DNA from: an uncultured Bacteroidales bacterium
Lineage (GTDB): Bacteria > Bacteroidota > Bacteroidia > Bacteroidales > P3
DNA: 64,000 bases
Assembly: GCA_944320415.1 (NCBI GenBank)
Contig: CALUHJ010000003.1
Location: 1 to 64,000 of the forward strand
Direction: 5' to 3'
The notes under the pieces were generated by a model. It was not told the DNA's origin. It was given only the letters and a program-made list of their open reading frames with translations, and ran no database searches. Position numbers and translations under genes: made by a program. Positions within the stretch are counted from its first letter, which is position 1. Each line of letters begins with the position of its first letter. Positions 8,821 to 17,841 of this stretch are shown here, in pieces.

Positions 8821-9606
8821 ATGAACGAACATTTGTATTTTGTGCATCCCAATGCCAAAATTGGTCAAAATGTCAAGATAGAACCGTTTGCCGTAATATA
8901 TGATGACGTGGTTATAGGAGACAATTGCTGGATAGGACCGCACGTCACTGTTTTCCCAGGTGCAAGAATAGGCAACAACTGTAATATTTTCCCGGGTGCA
9001 AGCATTGCGGCAATACCGCAAGACTTAAAATTCAACGGAGAATACACTACGGCTGAAATAGGAAACAACAACACGATAAGAGAATTCGTGACAATAAACC
9101 GCGGAACAAATGCCAACAAAAAGACCGTTGTGGGCAACAACAACCTGATAATGGCATATACCCACATAGCTCACGACTGTACGATAGGCAATAACTGTAT
9201 CCTTGCCAACTCTACAACTCTTGCAGGACATATATCAATAGACGACTATGCCATAATAGGAGGACAGAGCGCAATACACCAGTTCACAAGAATAGGCAAG
9301 CATGTGATACTGATGGGAGGCTCTCTTGTCGACAAGGACATACCGCCTTATGTAAAGGCTGGCAAATTCCCCGTATCCTATTGCGGAATCAATTCCGTCG
9401 GTCTGCACAGAAGAGGGTTCTCCCAAGAGACAATAAACAAAATACAGGAGCTTTACAGAATAGTATTCCAACAAGGACTGACATACACCAACGCCTTGAA
9501 AGAACTGAAAGACAAAGCGGACTGTGCGGAAGCAAGGGAAATAATATCGTTCATGGAATCCGCCGAAAGAGGTTTGATGAAAGGATTTACTTCGGTAAGA
9601 AGATAA
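8821..9606 (+). CDS. lpxA: Acyl-ACP--UDP-N-acetylglucosamine O-acyltransferase LpxA
   Basis: First enzyme of lipid A synthesis: it transfers a hydroxyacyl chain to UDP-GlcNAc. The 261 residues show the left-handed beta-helix hexapeptide pattern (VHPNAKIGQNVKIEPFAVI, and so on). The diagnostic stretches IAAIPQDLKFNGE, IREFVTINRGT and MAYTHIAHDC contain the catalytic His. A helical C-terminal domain follows (GLHRRGFSQETI). It is co-transcribed with lpxC-fabZ (6-bp gap), and array C with an intrinsic terminator starts a few bases after its stop. Confidence 0.97.
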   Translation: MNEHLYFVHPNAKIGQNVKIEPFAVIYDDVVIGDNCWIGPHVTVFPGARIGNNCNIFPGASIAAIPQDLKFNGEYTTAEIGNNNTIREFVTINRGTNANKKTVVGNNNLIMAYTHIAHDCTIGNNCILANSTTLAGHISIDDYAIIGGQSAIHQFTRIGKHVILMGGSLVDKDIPPYVKAGKFPVSYCGINSVGLHRRGFSQETINKIQELYRIVFQQGLTYTNALKELKDKADCAEAREIISFMESAERGLMKGFTSVRR

Positions 9607-9612
9607 ACAGAC

Positions 9613-9697
9613 GAAACAAAGAAAGAAAAAATCAGAACTTGATTTGAATAAAACAGAATTTGATTTGAATAAAACAGAATCAAATTCTATTTTTTTT
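9613..9697. repeat. 21-bp-period palindrome array, locus C, with terminator
   Basis: Units at 9634 (AGAACTTGATTTG), 9655 (AGAATTTGATTTG) and 9676 (AGAATCAAATTCT) are separated by AATAAAAC. A degenerate edge unit, GAAACAAAGAAAG, lies in phase at 9613. The unit at 9676 is a perfect odd palindrome. Units 2 and 3 also pair with each other as an 11-bp stem (9655-9665 with 9678-9688) with a 12-nt loop. Nine bases later begins a T run (9690-9697). It therefore doubles as the terminator of the lpxC-fabZ-lpxA operon. Confidence 0.8.
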
Positions 9698-9706
9698 GTT
9701 GCCCGT

Positions 9707-10444
9707 TCAGTTTCTAACGGGTAGTCTTTCCCAAATGCAGGAAGGTATCAAACGCCACAAAAACACCATTATGGCATATCGGAAATCTATCACGGCCACC
9801 CTCTTTTTGCTTTTAATGGCCTTGACAATAAGTTTGGCCACTCTCTCCCTTTTCATAAGCATGGGATAATGCCTGTTGTCGTTAAGCAAATCGGTTGCCA
9901 CAAATCCGGGTCTTATGTCCGTAAAACGTATGTTGTACTTCATCATGTTGGAAAGCTGGACAAGAGCCTGCAAATAAGTGTTCTGCATGGCCTTTGTGGC
10001 CGAATAGGCAGGTGCTGCGCCCAAACCCCTGGTCCCTGCTATGGAACTGATGACCGCAATATGCCCAGACTGTTCGGGATGCTCCTTGAAATAGTTGAAT
10101 GCACAATCAACCATCCTCACAAAGCCCTCGCAATTGGTCCGGACAGTCCGCAACTCCGTTTCCTTATCCAAACCGTAATTCTGGAATCCGATTCCGGAGG
10201 CATGAAAATAAAGATTCATTCCACCCATCTGCCCTATCAATTCGACAAGAGAATCATCCGCATGTTCATCCGTAACATCTATCTGCATTATTTTCACTCT
10301 TTGCGGCCCGTAATTCGACTGCAATTCCTTCAGTCTGTCCATCCTTCTTGCCGCAACGGCTATCTGCCATCCTTCCTCAAGCAGAAGTCTCGCTACCTGC
10401 TCTCCTATTCCGGATGAAGCCCCTGTTATTATTGCCTTTTTCAT
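9707..10444 (-). CDS. SDR family oxidoreductase (short-chain dehydrogenase)
   Basis: A classical short-chain dehydrogenase of 245 residues. TGASSGIGEQVARLL is the glycine-rich NAD(P) loop. RRMDRL suggests NADP preference. The SSIAG serine and the Y-S-A-T-K motif (PAYSATKAMQNTY) are the catalytic Ser, Tyr and Lys. The C-terminal 40 residues are hydrophobic and basic (IMVFLWRLIPSCIWERL), as in membrane-associated SDRs. A minus-strand TACCTTTG box (10501-10494) lies about 50 bp upstream. The substrate cannot be named from sequence. Confidence 0.9.
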   Translation of the reverse strand: MKKAIITGASSGIGEQVARLLLEEGWQIAVAARRMDRLKELQSNYGPQRVKIMQIDVTDEHADDSLVELIGQMGGMNLYFHASGIGFQNYGLDKETELRTVRTNCEGFVRMVDCAFNYFKEHPEQSGHIAVISSIAGTRGLGAAPAYSATKAMQNTYLQALVQLSNMMKYNIRFTDIRPGFVATDLLNDNRHYPMLMKRERVAKLIVKAIKSKKRVAVIDFRYAIMVFLWRLIPSCIWERLPVRN

Positions 10445-10542
10445 ATAGCTTTACATTTGTCTTTACCAATGTTTCACCCAATTCTCCATACTGCAAAGGT
10501 AATCATTTTTTCAGCAAGTTTTTCAGCGGCGAAAACAACAGA

Positions 10543-10574
10543 AAAAGGGAGAATGCAAAAGCACTCTCCCTTTT
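10543..10574 (-). terminator. Intrinsic terminator of dnaK
   Basis: A 14-bp stem (10543-10556 with 10561-10574) contains one wobble pair and an AAAA loop. On the minus strand it ends in five T. It sits about 27 bp after the dnaK stop codon and separates dnaK from the downstream SDR gene, which has its own -7 box. Confidence 0.85.
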
Positions 10575-10600
10575 CGGTTACATATATTGAACTCACTCCT

Positions 10601-12508
10601 TTATTTCACTTCCTCAAAGTCCGCATCGGTAACCTCTCCGTCCTGTGAGTTCTTACCTGACTGTTGCTGTCCGGTCTGCTGTTGCGACGACTGACCGTTA
10701 GCACCACCTGCCTGCGAGTACATGTCTGCCGAAGCAGCCTGGAAGACAGTATTAAGCTTCTCCGTAGCCGAATCTATCGCGGATATGTTCTTGGCCGCAT
10801 GAGCATCCTTCAAATCCTTCAAGGCTTTCTCTATTTCCTCTTTCTTATCCTTTGGCAGCTTATCCCCATTCTCCTTCAAGGCTTTCTCAACCTGGAATAT
10901 CATGGCATCGGCTCCGTTTATCTTGTCTGCCTCTTCCTTCAACTTCCTGTCGGCATCGGCATTCGCTTCGGCCTCTGCCTTCATTCTCTTTATCTCCTCT
11001 TCACTCAAACCGCTCGATGCTTCTATCCTTATGGACTGCTGTTTGCCCGTAGCCTTGTCCATTGCAGACACATTCAAAATACCGTTTGCGTCTATGTCGA
11101 ACGTAACCTCTATCTGAGGAACTCCCCTTTGTGCAGGTGGCAGACCATCCAATATGAACCTGCCTATAGTCTTGTTGTCCACAGCTCTCGTTCTCTCGCC
11201 CTGCAAGACATGTATCTCAACCGAAGGCTGGTTGTCCTGTGCCGTGGAGAAGATCTGCGACTTCTTGGTAGGGATGGTGGTATTGGCCTCTATCAATTTG
11301 GTCATAACACCTCCCAATGTCTCTATACCCAATGACAACGGAGTGACATCCAACAACAACACGTCCTTTACCTCACCTGTCAAGACACCTCCCTGTATTG
11401 CGGCTCCCACTGCAACAACCTCGTCAGGGTTTACTCCCTTGGACGGAGTCTTGCCGAAGAAGTCTGCAACTATCTGCTGAACGGCAGGTATACGGGTGCT
11501 TCCTCCGACCAATATGACCTCGTTTATCTGACTCTTGTCCAGACCCGCATCCGACAATGCCTTCTTACATGGTTCTATCGTGGCCTTTATCAAGTCGTCA
11601 CACAACTGTTCGAACTTGGCTCTCGACAACTGGCGTACCAAGTGCTGTGGAACACCGTCGATAGGCATGATATAAGGCAGATTGATTTCCGTTGTGGTCG
11701 AAGAGGACAACTCTATCTTGGCCTTTTCCGCCGCTTCCTTCAAACGCTGCAATGCCATAGGGTCCTTTCTCAAGTCAACATTGAAATCCTTCATGAATTC
11801 CTCCGCCAACCAGTCTATTATCCTTTTGTCAAAATCATCACCCCCAAGGTGAGTGTCTCCGTTGGTGGACTTAACCTCAAAGACTCCGTCTCCCAACTCA
11901 AGGATTGAAATATCGAAAGTACCACCTCCAAGGTCAAATACCGCTATGTGGGCATCCTGATCCTTCTTGTCCAATCCATAAGCCAAAGCTGCGGCTGTAG
12001 GCTCATTGATTATCCTTCTGACCTTCAGGCCTGCGATTTCTCCCGCTTCCTTGGTCGATTGACGCTGTGCGTCGTTGAAATATGCCGGAACGGTAATAAC
12101 CGCCTCTGTAACCTCCTGTCCAAGGTAATCCTCCGCCGTCTTCTTCATCTTCTGCAAGATGATGGCCGATATTTCCTGAGGAGTGTACAAACGACCCTCT
12201 ATCTCAACCCTCGGAGTATTGTTGTCGCCCTTGACAACCTTGTAAGGAACGGCATCTATCTCCTTGGCAACCCTGTCATAGGTCTCTCCCATGAATCTCT
12301 TTATGGAATATACCGTATTGTGAGGGTTGGTTATCGCCTGACGTTTTGCAGGGTCTCCGACTTTTCTTTCTCCCGATGAAACAAAACCTACTACCGAAGG
12401 AGTGGTTCTTCTTCCTTCACTGTTCGCTATAACAACAGGCTCATTGCCTTCCATTACAGCCACACAACTGTTAGTTGTTCCCAAATCTATTCCTATGATC
12501 TTTCCCAT
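10601..12508 (-). CDS. dnaK: Molecular chaperone DnaK (Hsp70)
   Basis: The ATP-dependent chaperone has 635 residues, the full family length. It starts [20 protein letters not shown] and contains [51 protein letters not shown] and the interdomain [19 protein letters not shown]. The lid domain is followed by a Gln- and Gly-rich tail ending DADFEEVK. It is monocistronic here: grpE and dnaJ are not adjacent. No TAnnTTTG box is visible in the 270 bp upstream, so a different sigma factor or a divergent box may be used. Confidence 0.97.
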   Translation of the reverse strand: MGKIIGIDLGTTNSCVAVMEGNEPVVIANSEGRRTTPSVVGFVSSGERKVGDPAKRQAITNPHNTVYSIKRFMGETYDRVAKEIDAVPYKVVKGDNNTPRVEIEGRLYTPQEISAIILQKMKKTAEDYLGQEVTEAVITVPAYFNDAQRQSTKEAGEIAGLKVRRIINEPTAAALAYGLDKKDQDAHIAVFDLGGGTFDISILELGDGVFEVKSTNGDTHLGGDDFDKRIIDWLAEEFMKDFNVDLRKDPMALQRLKEAAEKAKIELSSSTTTEINLPYIMPIDGVPQHLVRQLSRAKFEQLCDDLIKATIEPCKKALSDAGLDKSQINEVILVGGSTRIPAVQQIVADFFGKTPSKGVNPDEVVAVGAAIQGGVLTGEVKDVLLLDVTPLSLGIETLGGVMTKLIEANTTIPTKKSQIFSTAQDNQPSVEIHVLQGERTRAVDNKTIGRFILDGLPPAQRGVPQIEVTFDIDANGILNVSAMDKATGKQQSIRIEASSGLSEEEIKRMKAEAEANADADRKLKEEADKINGADAMIFQVEKALKENGDKLPKDKKEEIEKALKDLKDAHAAKNISAIDSATEKLNTVFQAASADMYSQAGGANGQSSQQQTGQQQSGKNSQDGEVTDADFEEVK

Positions 12509-12600
12509 ATTCTATTTGTTTTTATTTTTCCAACCTTAATTTGAACTTTACGCCCTTAATGTTTCAACTTCCGTGCCAAAAACAAAAAACGAACATTTCA

Positions 12601-12613
12601 TGACATATTGTCA
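12601..12613. promoter_or_regulatory. Candidate operator palindrome upstream of dnaK
   Basis: TGACA-TAT-TGTCA is a perfect 5-bp inverted repeat with a 3-bp centre, 93 bp upstream of the dnaK start. It resembles the 13-bp geometry of the nearby array units but is not in their 21-bp phase and differs in sequence. It could be a regulator site; chance is also possible. Confidence 0.3.
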
Positions 12614-12677
12614 CCAAACAACGAGGGATTGCTGTCAGTATGGAATACACAAGGACTGTGTTTCAGCCCCTTAAACC

Positions 12678-12774
12678 GTATCTTAATTCCGTCGCAATGG
12701 AATCAAATTCCGGCAAAACGGATTCAGAAAAGAATTTTTTGTTTTCTGAAAAGAAAAAAACGGAATCAAATTCC
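12678..12774. repeat. 21-bp-period palindrome array, locus D (five units)
   Basis: The units start at 12678 (GTATCTTAATTCC, weak), 12699 (GGAATCAAATTCC), 12720 (GGATTCAGAAAAG), 12741 (GTTTTCTGAAAAG) and 12762 (GGAATCAAATTCC), all exactly 21 bp apart. The spacers are GTCGCAAT, GGCAAAAC, AATTTTTT and AAAAAAAC. The first strong unit and the last are identical perfect odd palindromes. On the minus strand the last unit, extended by one base on each side, forms a compact hairpin (arms 12761-12767 and 12769-12775 with small overlap at the centre) followed by seven T. It probably terminates the EamA gene, whose stop codon is 10 bp away. Confidence 0.8.
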
Positions 12775-12784
12775 GTCAAAAGGC

Positions 12785-13720
12785 CTATTGCGCCTTGTTT
12801 TCCTCTTTCAATTTCTGTTCTTCCATCTGCTGGCGCGACTTGCTCTTGGTTACGACATAAACGCCGAGGAAGACCAGAAGCGCGGCCAAGGCCTTGTGCC
12901 AGCCAAAGGTATCAAGTCCCATATAAACCGCAAGAAGGGTTGTAACCACCGGCTGAAGGTAGTTGTACATCGTAAGGGTTGTCGGACGTATCCTTACCTG
13001 TCCTATCGGTATGAGAAGGTAAGTCAAAAAGGTTGCGACCAGAACAACATAACCTATTCTGAGATATATGTCCAAAGGAATGGAGGAATAAGGCACATGA
13101 ATCACCGAATCGTAAGAAAAAGGTAAAAGCATCACGGTGCCGAAAAGAAACATCCATTTCATCAATGTAAGTGGATGGTTGCGTGCTATGAGGTTTCTGA
13201 AAAGCGTAAGGTAGAGTCCGTATGACAGGCAGCTGAGCAGGCAGAGCATGTTGCCGAAAAGCGAACGTGGAGCGTTGCCGAGAGTATTTGAGGTAAGTAT
13301 GAGGAGCAATGCTCCGGCACAACCTATGAGCACGCCGACGACTTTCTTGGTCGTTATGGGTTCCTTGATGAAGATTGCGGCGAAAATCATGGTTATTATA
13401 GGTGTAAGCGTAACTACGATTGAGGCATCGACTGGTGAGGTTGTGGAAAGTCCCACCACAAAGGTAGTCTGGTTCAGCACTATGCCGAAGACGGAGGCAA
13501 GGACAAACAGAAGAATGTCTTTTCTGCTCGCTTCGGGAGCACGGAAGACGAGGGCGGCCAGCCAAAAGGCCACGGCCGCCCCTATGTATCTGAAACAGGT
13601 AAGTGCCAGCGGTGATATGTCATAGTCAGACAGCAGTATCGTCTTGGTTATTGGGGTGTTCAGTCCGAACAAAAGGTTTACCACAAATATGGCAAGGTGT
13701 CCTATATGGGTTTGTTTCAT
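12785..13720 (-). CDS. EamA/DMT superfamily transporter
   Basis: A 311-residue inner-membrane protein with about ten hydrophobic helices arranged as two EamA repeats (about residues 7-145 and 160-300). It starts MKQTHIGHLAIFVVNLLFGLNTPITK, a typical first helix with Asn and Pro. The basic tail KSKSRQQMEEQKLKEENKAQ should face the cytoplasm. Members export metabolites or amino acids; the substrate is not predictable. The gene stands alone, divergent from the M6-prodomain ORF. Confidence 0.9.
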   Translation of the reverse strand: MKQTHIGHLAIFVVNLLFGLNTPITKTILLSDYDISPLALTCFRYIGAAVAFWLAALVFRAPEASRKDILLFVLASVFGIVLNQTTFVVGLSTTSPVDASIVVTLTPIITMIFAAIFIKEPITTKKVVGVLIGCAGALLLILTSNTLGNAPRSLFGNMLCLLSCLSYGLYLTLFRNLIARNHPLTLMKWMFLFGTVMLLPFSYDSVIHVPYSSIPLDIYLRIGYVVLVATFLTYLLIPIGQVRIRPTTLTMYNYLQPVVTTLLAVYMGLDTFGWHKALAALLVFLGVYVVTKSKSRQQMEEQKLKEENKAQ

Positions 13721-13829
13721 GATTCAATTGTTTTTCAGGCTGCGAAATTACAACTTTTTGAAATTCGGCAATCACGCCTTACTGTCAAAATTCCTATCTT
13801 TGCCGCGAAAAACAAAAGGAAAGAAAAGG

Positions 13830-14192
13830 ATGAAAAAAGCAATACTTATAATATTGTTTGCATTTTGTACAGCAAACCTTTTTTCGGTGCCTGCCGACAG
13901 AAAACCCGTCACCATAACACAGCCGAACGGCAAAACGCTTACCTTCATGCTTAAGGGAGACGAACGGCTTAACTGGTGCGAGACGATGGACGGTTATACC
14001 CTTCTGAGGGATAAGGAAGGTAATCTTTGTTATGCCTGCATCGATGAAAACGGAGACATGACAAGTTCCGGCATATTGGCATGCAATGCCGAAGAAAGGG
14101 ACGTTCGGGAACTGCTTTTTCTGAAAAAGATTGAACGCGGTCTGTTTTTCTCTTCTTCACAAGTGGAAAAGGCGAGGAAAAGAAATATGTAA
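13830..14192 (+). CDS. Orphan N-terminal prodomain of an M6-type metalloprotease
   Basis: The 120-residue protein has a signal peptide (MKKAILIILFAFCTANLFS). It then closely follows the N-terminal propeptide of Bacteroidota M6-family metalloproteases: VPADRKPVTITQPNGKTLTF, LKGDERLNWCETMDGYTLL, DENGDMTSSGILA and LFFSSSQVEKARK. It stops exactly where the linker to the catalytic domain normally begins. No HExxH catalytic domain follows in any frame before parE. It may be a truncated remnant or a free-standing prodomain. A TATCTTTG box (13795-13802) lies 27 bp upstream, so it looks expressible. Confidence 0.7.
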   Translation: MKKAILIILFAFCTANLFSVPADRKPVTITQPNGKTLTFMLKGDERLNWCETMDGYTLLRDKEGNLCYACIDENGDMTSSGILACNAEERDVRELLFLKKIERGLFFSSSQVEKARKRNM

Positions 14193-14252
14193 GAACGGTG
14201 CGTCAAGCATGAAAAGCGTTGCAGTCAGTTTTTTTTCGTATATTTGCAAATC

Positions 14253-16127
14253 ATGTCGACAGAAAACACAACGAACAGAAGTTCTTATACCGAAGACAAC
14301 ATCAAGTCGCTCAAATGGAACGAACACATACGTCTTCGTCCTGGAATGTATATAGGAAAGCTCGGAGACGGTGCCTCTTATGATGACGGTATTTACGTAC
14401 TGCTCAAAGAGATAATAGACAACTCGGTTGATGAGTTCGCATCAGGTTGGGGAAACAGCATAGAGGTTGACATAGACTTTCAGACAAACAGGGTCAGAGT
14501 GAGGGATTACGGTCGCGGAATACCGTTGGAGAGTGCCGTGGACTGCGTTTCCAAAATAAATACGGGAGCCAAATACGATTCCAAGGTGTTTTACAACTCC
14601 GTCGGCATGAACGGTGTAGGTTCAAAGGCTGTCAATGCCCTTTCATCCTTTTTCAGAATTGCCTCTTTCAGAAGCGGAAAGATGAAATGTGCCGATTTCT
14701 CGGCCGGAGACATAGTCAAGGACTATCCTGTCGAGGATACGGACATGGCAGACGGCACATGCGTTGAATTCATACCGGACAACAGTCCGGATATATTCGG
14801 CAACTATTCCTTCCTAAATGAATACGTCGAGAAGATGATATGGAACTATGCCTACCTTAACAAGGGGTTGTCAATCGTTTACAACGGCAGGAAGATTTAC
14901 TCAAGGAACGGTTTGTTGGATTTGTTGAACAACAACATTAACGAGGGAGAGAATCTGTATCCAATAATACATCTTTCGGACGGAATGTTCGAATATGCTT
15001 TCACTCATTCGGACAAGGTGTTTACCGAGGAACATTATTCCTTTGTAAACGGACAGCATACCACTCAGGGTGGAACCCATCTGTCGGCGTTCAGGGAAGC
15101 GTTGGTCAAGGTGGTGAAGGATTTCTACAAAAAGGACTATGACCCTTCGGACATAAGAGCAGGACTGGTTGCGGCCATAAGCATAAAGATAGATCAGCCT
15201 ATCTTTGAGTCGCAAACCAAAACCAAGTTGGGTTCTTCCACCATAAAGGCGGAAGGCAACGGGCAAACGATAAAGAATTACGTCCTTGAAGCCGTGCGCA
15301 ATACTCTGGATGACTATTTGCATATTCATACCGATGTTGCGGAAGCGCTTTTGCAGAAGATAATGCGTAATGAGAAAGAACGCAAAGGTATGCAGAACGT
15401 CAAAAAACTGGTCAAAGAAAGCGCGAAAAAGGTAAGCCTTACCAACAGAAAGCTCAGAGACTGCCGCGTACACTACAACAGCAAGGACGAACGGAGACTC
15501 GAATCGACCCTTTTCATAACGGAGGGAGACTCTGCTTCAGGTTCCATAACAAAAAGTAGGGATGTGAACACCCAGGCCGTTTTCTCACTCAGGGGAAAGC
15601 CATTGAATACATACGGAGAAACCAAAGAGGTGGTATATAAGAACGAGGAGTTCAATCTTCTTCGCAATGCACTTAACATAGATGAAGACATGGACAACCT
15701 GCGATACAATAACATAGTGATAGCAACAGATGCCGATGTTGACGGAATGCACATAAGGATGTTGCTGATGACCTTTTTCCTTAAATTTTTTCCTGATCTG
15801 GTAAAAGCCGGTCATGTTTACATATTGCAGACGCCTCTGTTCAGGGTAAGGAACAAAAAGCAGACGATTTACTGTTACAGCGAACAGGAACGCGATGAAA
15901 ACCTTGTCAAGCTTGGCAAAGATGCGGAAATAACAAGGTTCAAGGGACTTGGAGAGATTTCACCTGACGAGTTCCGATATTTCATAGGCAAGGACATAAA
16001 ACTTGACCCTATCATTCTCAACAAGGAATCTGGAGTTGGTGCGGTGCTGGATTTCTTTATGGGAAAGAACACTCAGGAAAGACAGAATTATATAATAGAT
16101 AACCTCCGTTACGAGGAAATGCAATAA
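14253..16127 (+). CDS. parE: DNA topoisomerase IV subunit B
   Basis: The 624-residue ATPase subunit carries a GHKL domain: [28 protein letters not shown] and [14 protein letters not shown]. The transducer domain follows, then [26 protein letters not shown] and [15 protein letters not shown], with acidic metal ligands. The SASGS form and the [14 protein letters not shown] stretch are typical of Bacteroidota ParE rather than GyrB. The ATG at 14253 is chosen over a TTG nine bases earlier. A TATATTTG box (14239-14246) ends 6 bp before the ATG. parC is not adjacent. Confidence 0.93.
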   Translation: MSTENTTNRSSYTEDNIKSLKWNEHIRLRPGMYIGKLGDGASYDDGIYVLLKEIIDNSVDEFASGWGNSIEVDIDFQTNRVRVRDYGRGIPLESAVDCVSKINTGAKYDSKVFYNSVGMNGVGSKAVNALSSFFRIASFRSGKMKCADFSAGDIVKDYPVEDTDMADGTCVEFIPDNSPDIFGNYSFLNEYVEKMIWNYAYLNKGLSIVYNGRKIYSRNGLLDLLNNNINEGENLYPIIHLSDGMFEYAFTHSDKVFTEEHYSFVNGQHTTQGGTHLSAFREALVKVVKDFYKKDYDPSDIRAGLVAAISIKIDQPIFESQTKTKLGSSTIKAEGNGQTIKNYVLEAVRNTLDDYLHIHTDVAEALLQKIMRNEKERKGMQNVKKLVKESAKKVSLTNRKLRDCRVHYNSKDERRLESTLFITEGDSASGSITKSRDVNTQAVFSLRGKPLNTYGETKEVVYKNEEFNLLRNALNIDEDMDNLRYNNIVIATDADVDGMHIRMLLMTFFLKFFPDLVKAGHVYILQTPLFRVRNKKQTIYCYSEQERDENLVKLGKDAEITRFKGLGEISPDEFRYFIGKDIKLDPIILNKESGVGAVLDFFMGKNTQERQNYIIDNLRYEEMQ

Positions 16128-16135
16128 AATTGTTT

Positions 16136-16798
16136 ATGATGAAAAAGAGTTTGTATTTGGTTTTGATATTCATGGTTTTTGGAATCAACGGTTTTGCACA
16201 ACTGGAGTTGAAACCATGGACAGATGTAGTGGTTGATGACAGAGACCCGTCGCAATGGAAATGGAACAAGAACAATTCGTCCAGATTCAGCATAAGAGGG
16301 GATTTTGACGGTGACGGATTCGAGGAAAATCTGTATGAAACGGCAACTGGCTTTTTCTCTGACAATGAGGAGTTGACACCTTTGAAACTGGACGGTGACC
16401 TGGGAGTATATTTTCTTGTCAATGAAGGAGATCTTGACGGCGACGGAGGAGATGAGATTTCTTTCATGACGGTTTACAGAGACTATTCAAACATAAATTA
16501 TTTCAGAATATGGACATATACCGGAACAAAATGGAAAGAGTTGTTCTGTGTTCAGGTTCATGAATATGACTGTCCGAACTATCGCCCATCAAACGCAGAA
16601 GAAGAATTTACTCACGAATGGAAAAGGAAGAACGGCTACAATATGAACAAGGTTGTATTGAAACTGCATGACGGGGTTGTGGATATAATAGGCATACATC
16701 CTTGTGAGCGCTACGCGATAGAACATATAAAACTCGTGGGAAAAACTGCCGCCAAACGGGAATGGGGAACAATCATACAGCCGAGAAGCGACTATTGA
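16136..16798 (+). CDS. Secreted protein with FG-GAP/VCBS-like repeats
   Basis: A protein of about 220 residues that begins 8 bp after parE, so it is probably co-transcribed. Two ATG codons are adjacent (16136 and 16139). The signal peptide is MKKSLYLVLIFMVFGINGFAQ. Two Asp/Gly-rich motifs, DFDGDGFEENLYE and DLDGDGGDEISF, match the calcium-binding loops of FG-GAP or VCBS repeats, which usually form propeller blades; a whole propeller would need more copies. The C-terminus (GTIIQPRSDY) has no T9SS sorting signal. The function is unknown. Confidence 0.75.
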   Translation: MMKKSLYLVLIFMVFGINGFAQLELKPWTDVVVDDRDPSQWKWNKNNSSRFSIRGDFDGDGFEENLYETATGFFSDNEELTPLKLDGDLGVYFLVNEGDLDGDGGDEISFMTVYRDYSNINYFRIWTYTGTKWKELFCVQVHEYDCPNYRPSNAEEEFTHEWKRKNGYNMNKVVLKLHDGVVDIIGIHPCERYAIEHIKLVGKTAAKREWGTIIQPRSDY

Positions 16799-16810
16799 TC
16801 CTTTTCTATC

Positions 16811-17836
16811 CTATAACCTTACAAGCAAAGTGATAAAGTTAGGAGAACCGTAGCGGTGGTATTCGTTGCGGGAATAGGCAAGTCTGAACCGTTTGTAGTT
16901 CAATCCAACGCCATATGATAGCCCCGCAAGAGAAAAGGTATCATCTATCTCCATTTCTCTGTTTTGTTTCCAGGAATAACCCAATGCAAGATAAAAATAC
17001 TTGGATGGTGTAAACTCAACTCCGACCTGCAAATGTCTCATAGCATTGTCCATGATTCCGACAAACTTGTTTTCTTTTCTTACCTCTCCGTTTAAATCCA
17101 CCTCATCCCTTGGATTGAGTTCGTCATCCTCCCTTATGTTCCATTTGTGCAGATTGGTTATGGAGGCATATATGGACAGAGGAGCATGTTTTAATTTCTT
17201 ATATAAAGCCAACTGCAAATCGAACGGCAGGGATTCTTCCCGAGTTGCAAATGTGCTTATCTGCTTTCCAATATTACGTGCAATCACGGAAGCAGCCCAT
17301 GAACGGTTATTAGACTGATAGCTGACCGCAAGGTCTATTGCCAGTGCAAATGAGGAATATGTTTCATATTGGGAATAAATCGGCTTAAGGCTGGCACCGA
17401 TATACACATTGGAATCCAACATCTTTGACCATGCAAGAGTGAAAGCATATTCATTAGCCCTAAAGCGCCCTACAACATCCCCATTTTCCTCCGTCATCTC
17501 AAAATCTCCGTAGTTCAGATATTGTAAACCCGCACCAAGATTACCAAATGCACCGAGCGAATAACTGTATGCCAAACCCGCCTGACTTATTCCGTCGAAC
17601 AAAGCCGTATATGTCAATGCAAAATCATTGTGGTTATCAGTGCTTATTATAGATGGATTGGTCATGATTGCACTTACATCGTCAGTAAAACAAGACAATA
17701 CATCTACCCCCAAAGCTGCAGTTTTTGCACTATTGCGTAGATTCAATATGGAATAAGCATGTGTACCACCCAATTGTGAATAAACGGAACCTGATATCAA
17801 AACAATCAAAAGTAAGTAAAACAGCTTTCTCTGCAT
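16811..17836 (-). CDS. porQ: Type IX secretion system protein PorQ
   Basis: A 341-residue outer-membrane protein of the PorV/PorQ (FadL-like barrel) family. After the signal peptide (MQRKLFYLLLIVLISGSVYSQ) comes GGTHAYSILNLRNSAKTAALG, the signature PorQ N-terminus, then DDVSAIMTNPS. It ends with a barrel strand and FITLLVRL. In well-studied T9SS species PorQ belongs to the outer-membrane attachment complex with PorU, PorV and PorZ. It lies 5 bp downstream of a DUF2141 gene. Confidence is high for the family and good for PorQ over PorV. Confidence 0.85.
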   Translation of the reverse strand: MQRKLFYLLLIVLISGSVYSQLGGTHAYSILNLRNSAKTAALGVDVLSCFTDDVSAIMTNPSIISTDNHNDFALTYTALFDGISQAGLAYSYSLGAFGNLGAGLQYLNYGDFEMTEENGDVVGRFRANEYAFTLAWSKMLDSNVYIGASLKPIYSQYETYSSFALAIDLAVSYQSNNRSWAASVIARNIGKQISTFATREESLPFDLQLALYKKLKHAPLSIYASITNLHKWNIREDDELNPRDEVDLNGEVRKENKFVGIMDNAMRHLQVGVEFTPSKYFYLALGYSWKQNREMEIDDTFSLAGLSYGVGLNYKRFRLAYSRNEYHRYGSPNFITLLVRL

Positions 17837-17841
17837 ACATG

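Noticed and set aside
9634..9697. Insertion sequence or transposon end
   Set aside because: No transposase gene or target duplication is visible. The repeat has the array structure seen at seven other loci.
12678..12774. CRISPR array
   Set aside because: Units are 13 bp and variable, spacers are 8 bp and low complexity, and no cas gene is nearby.
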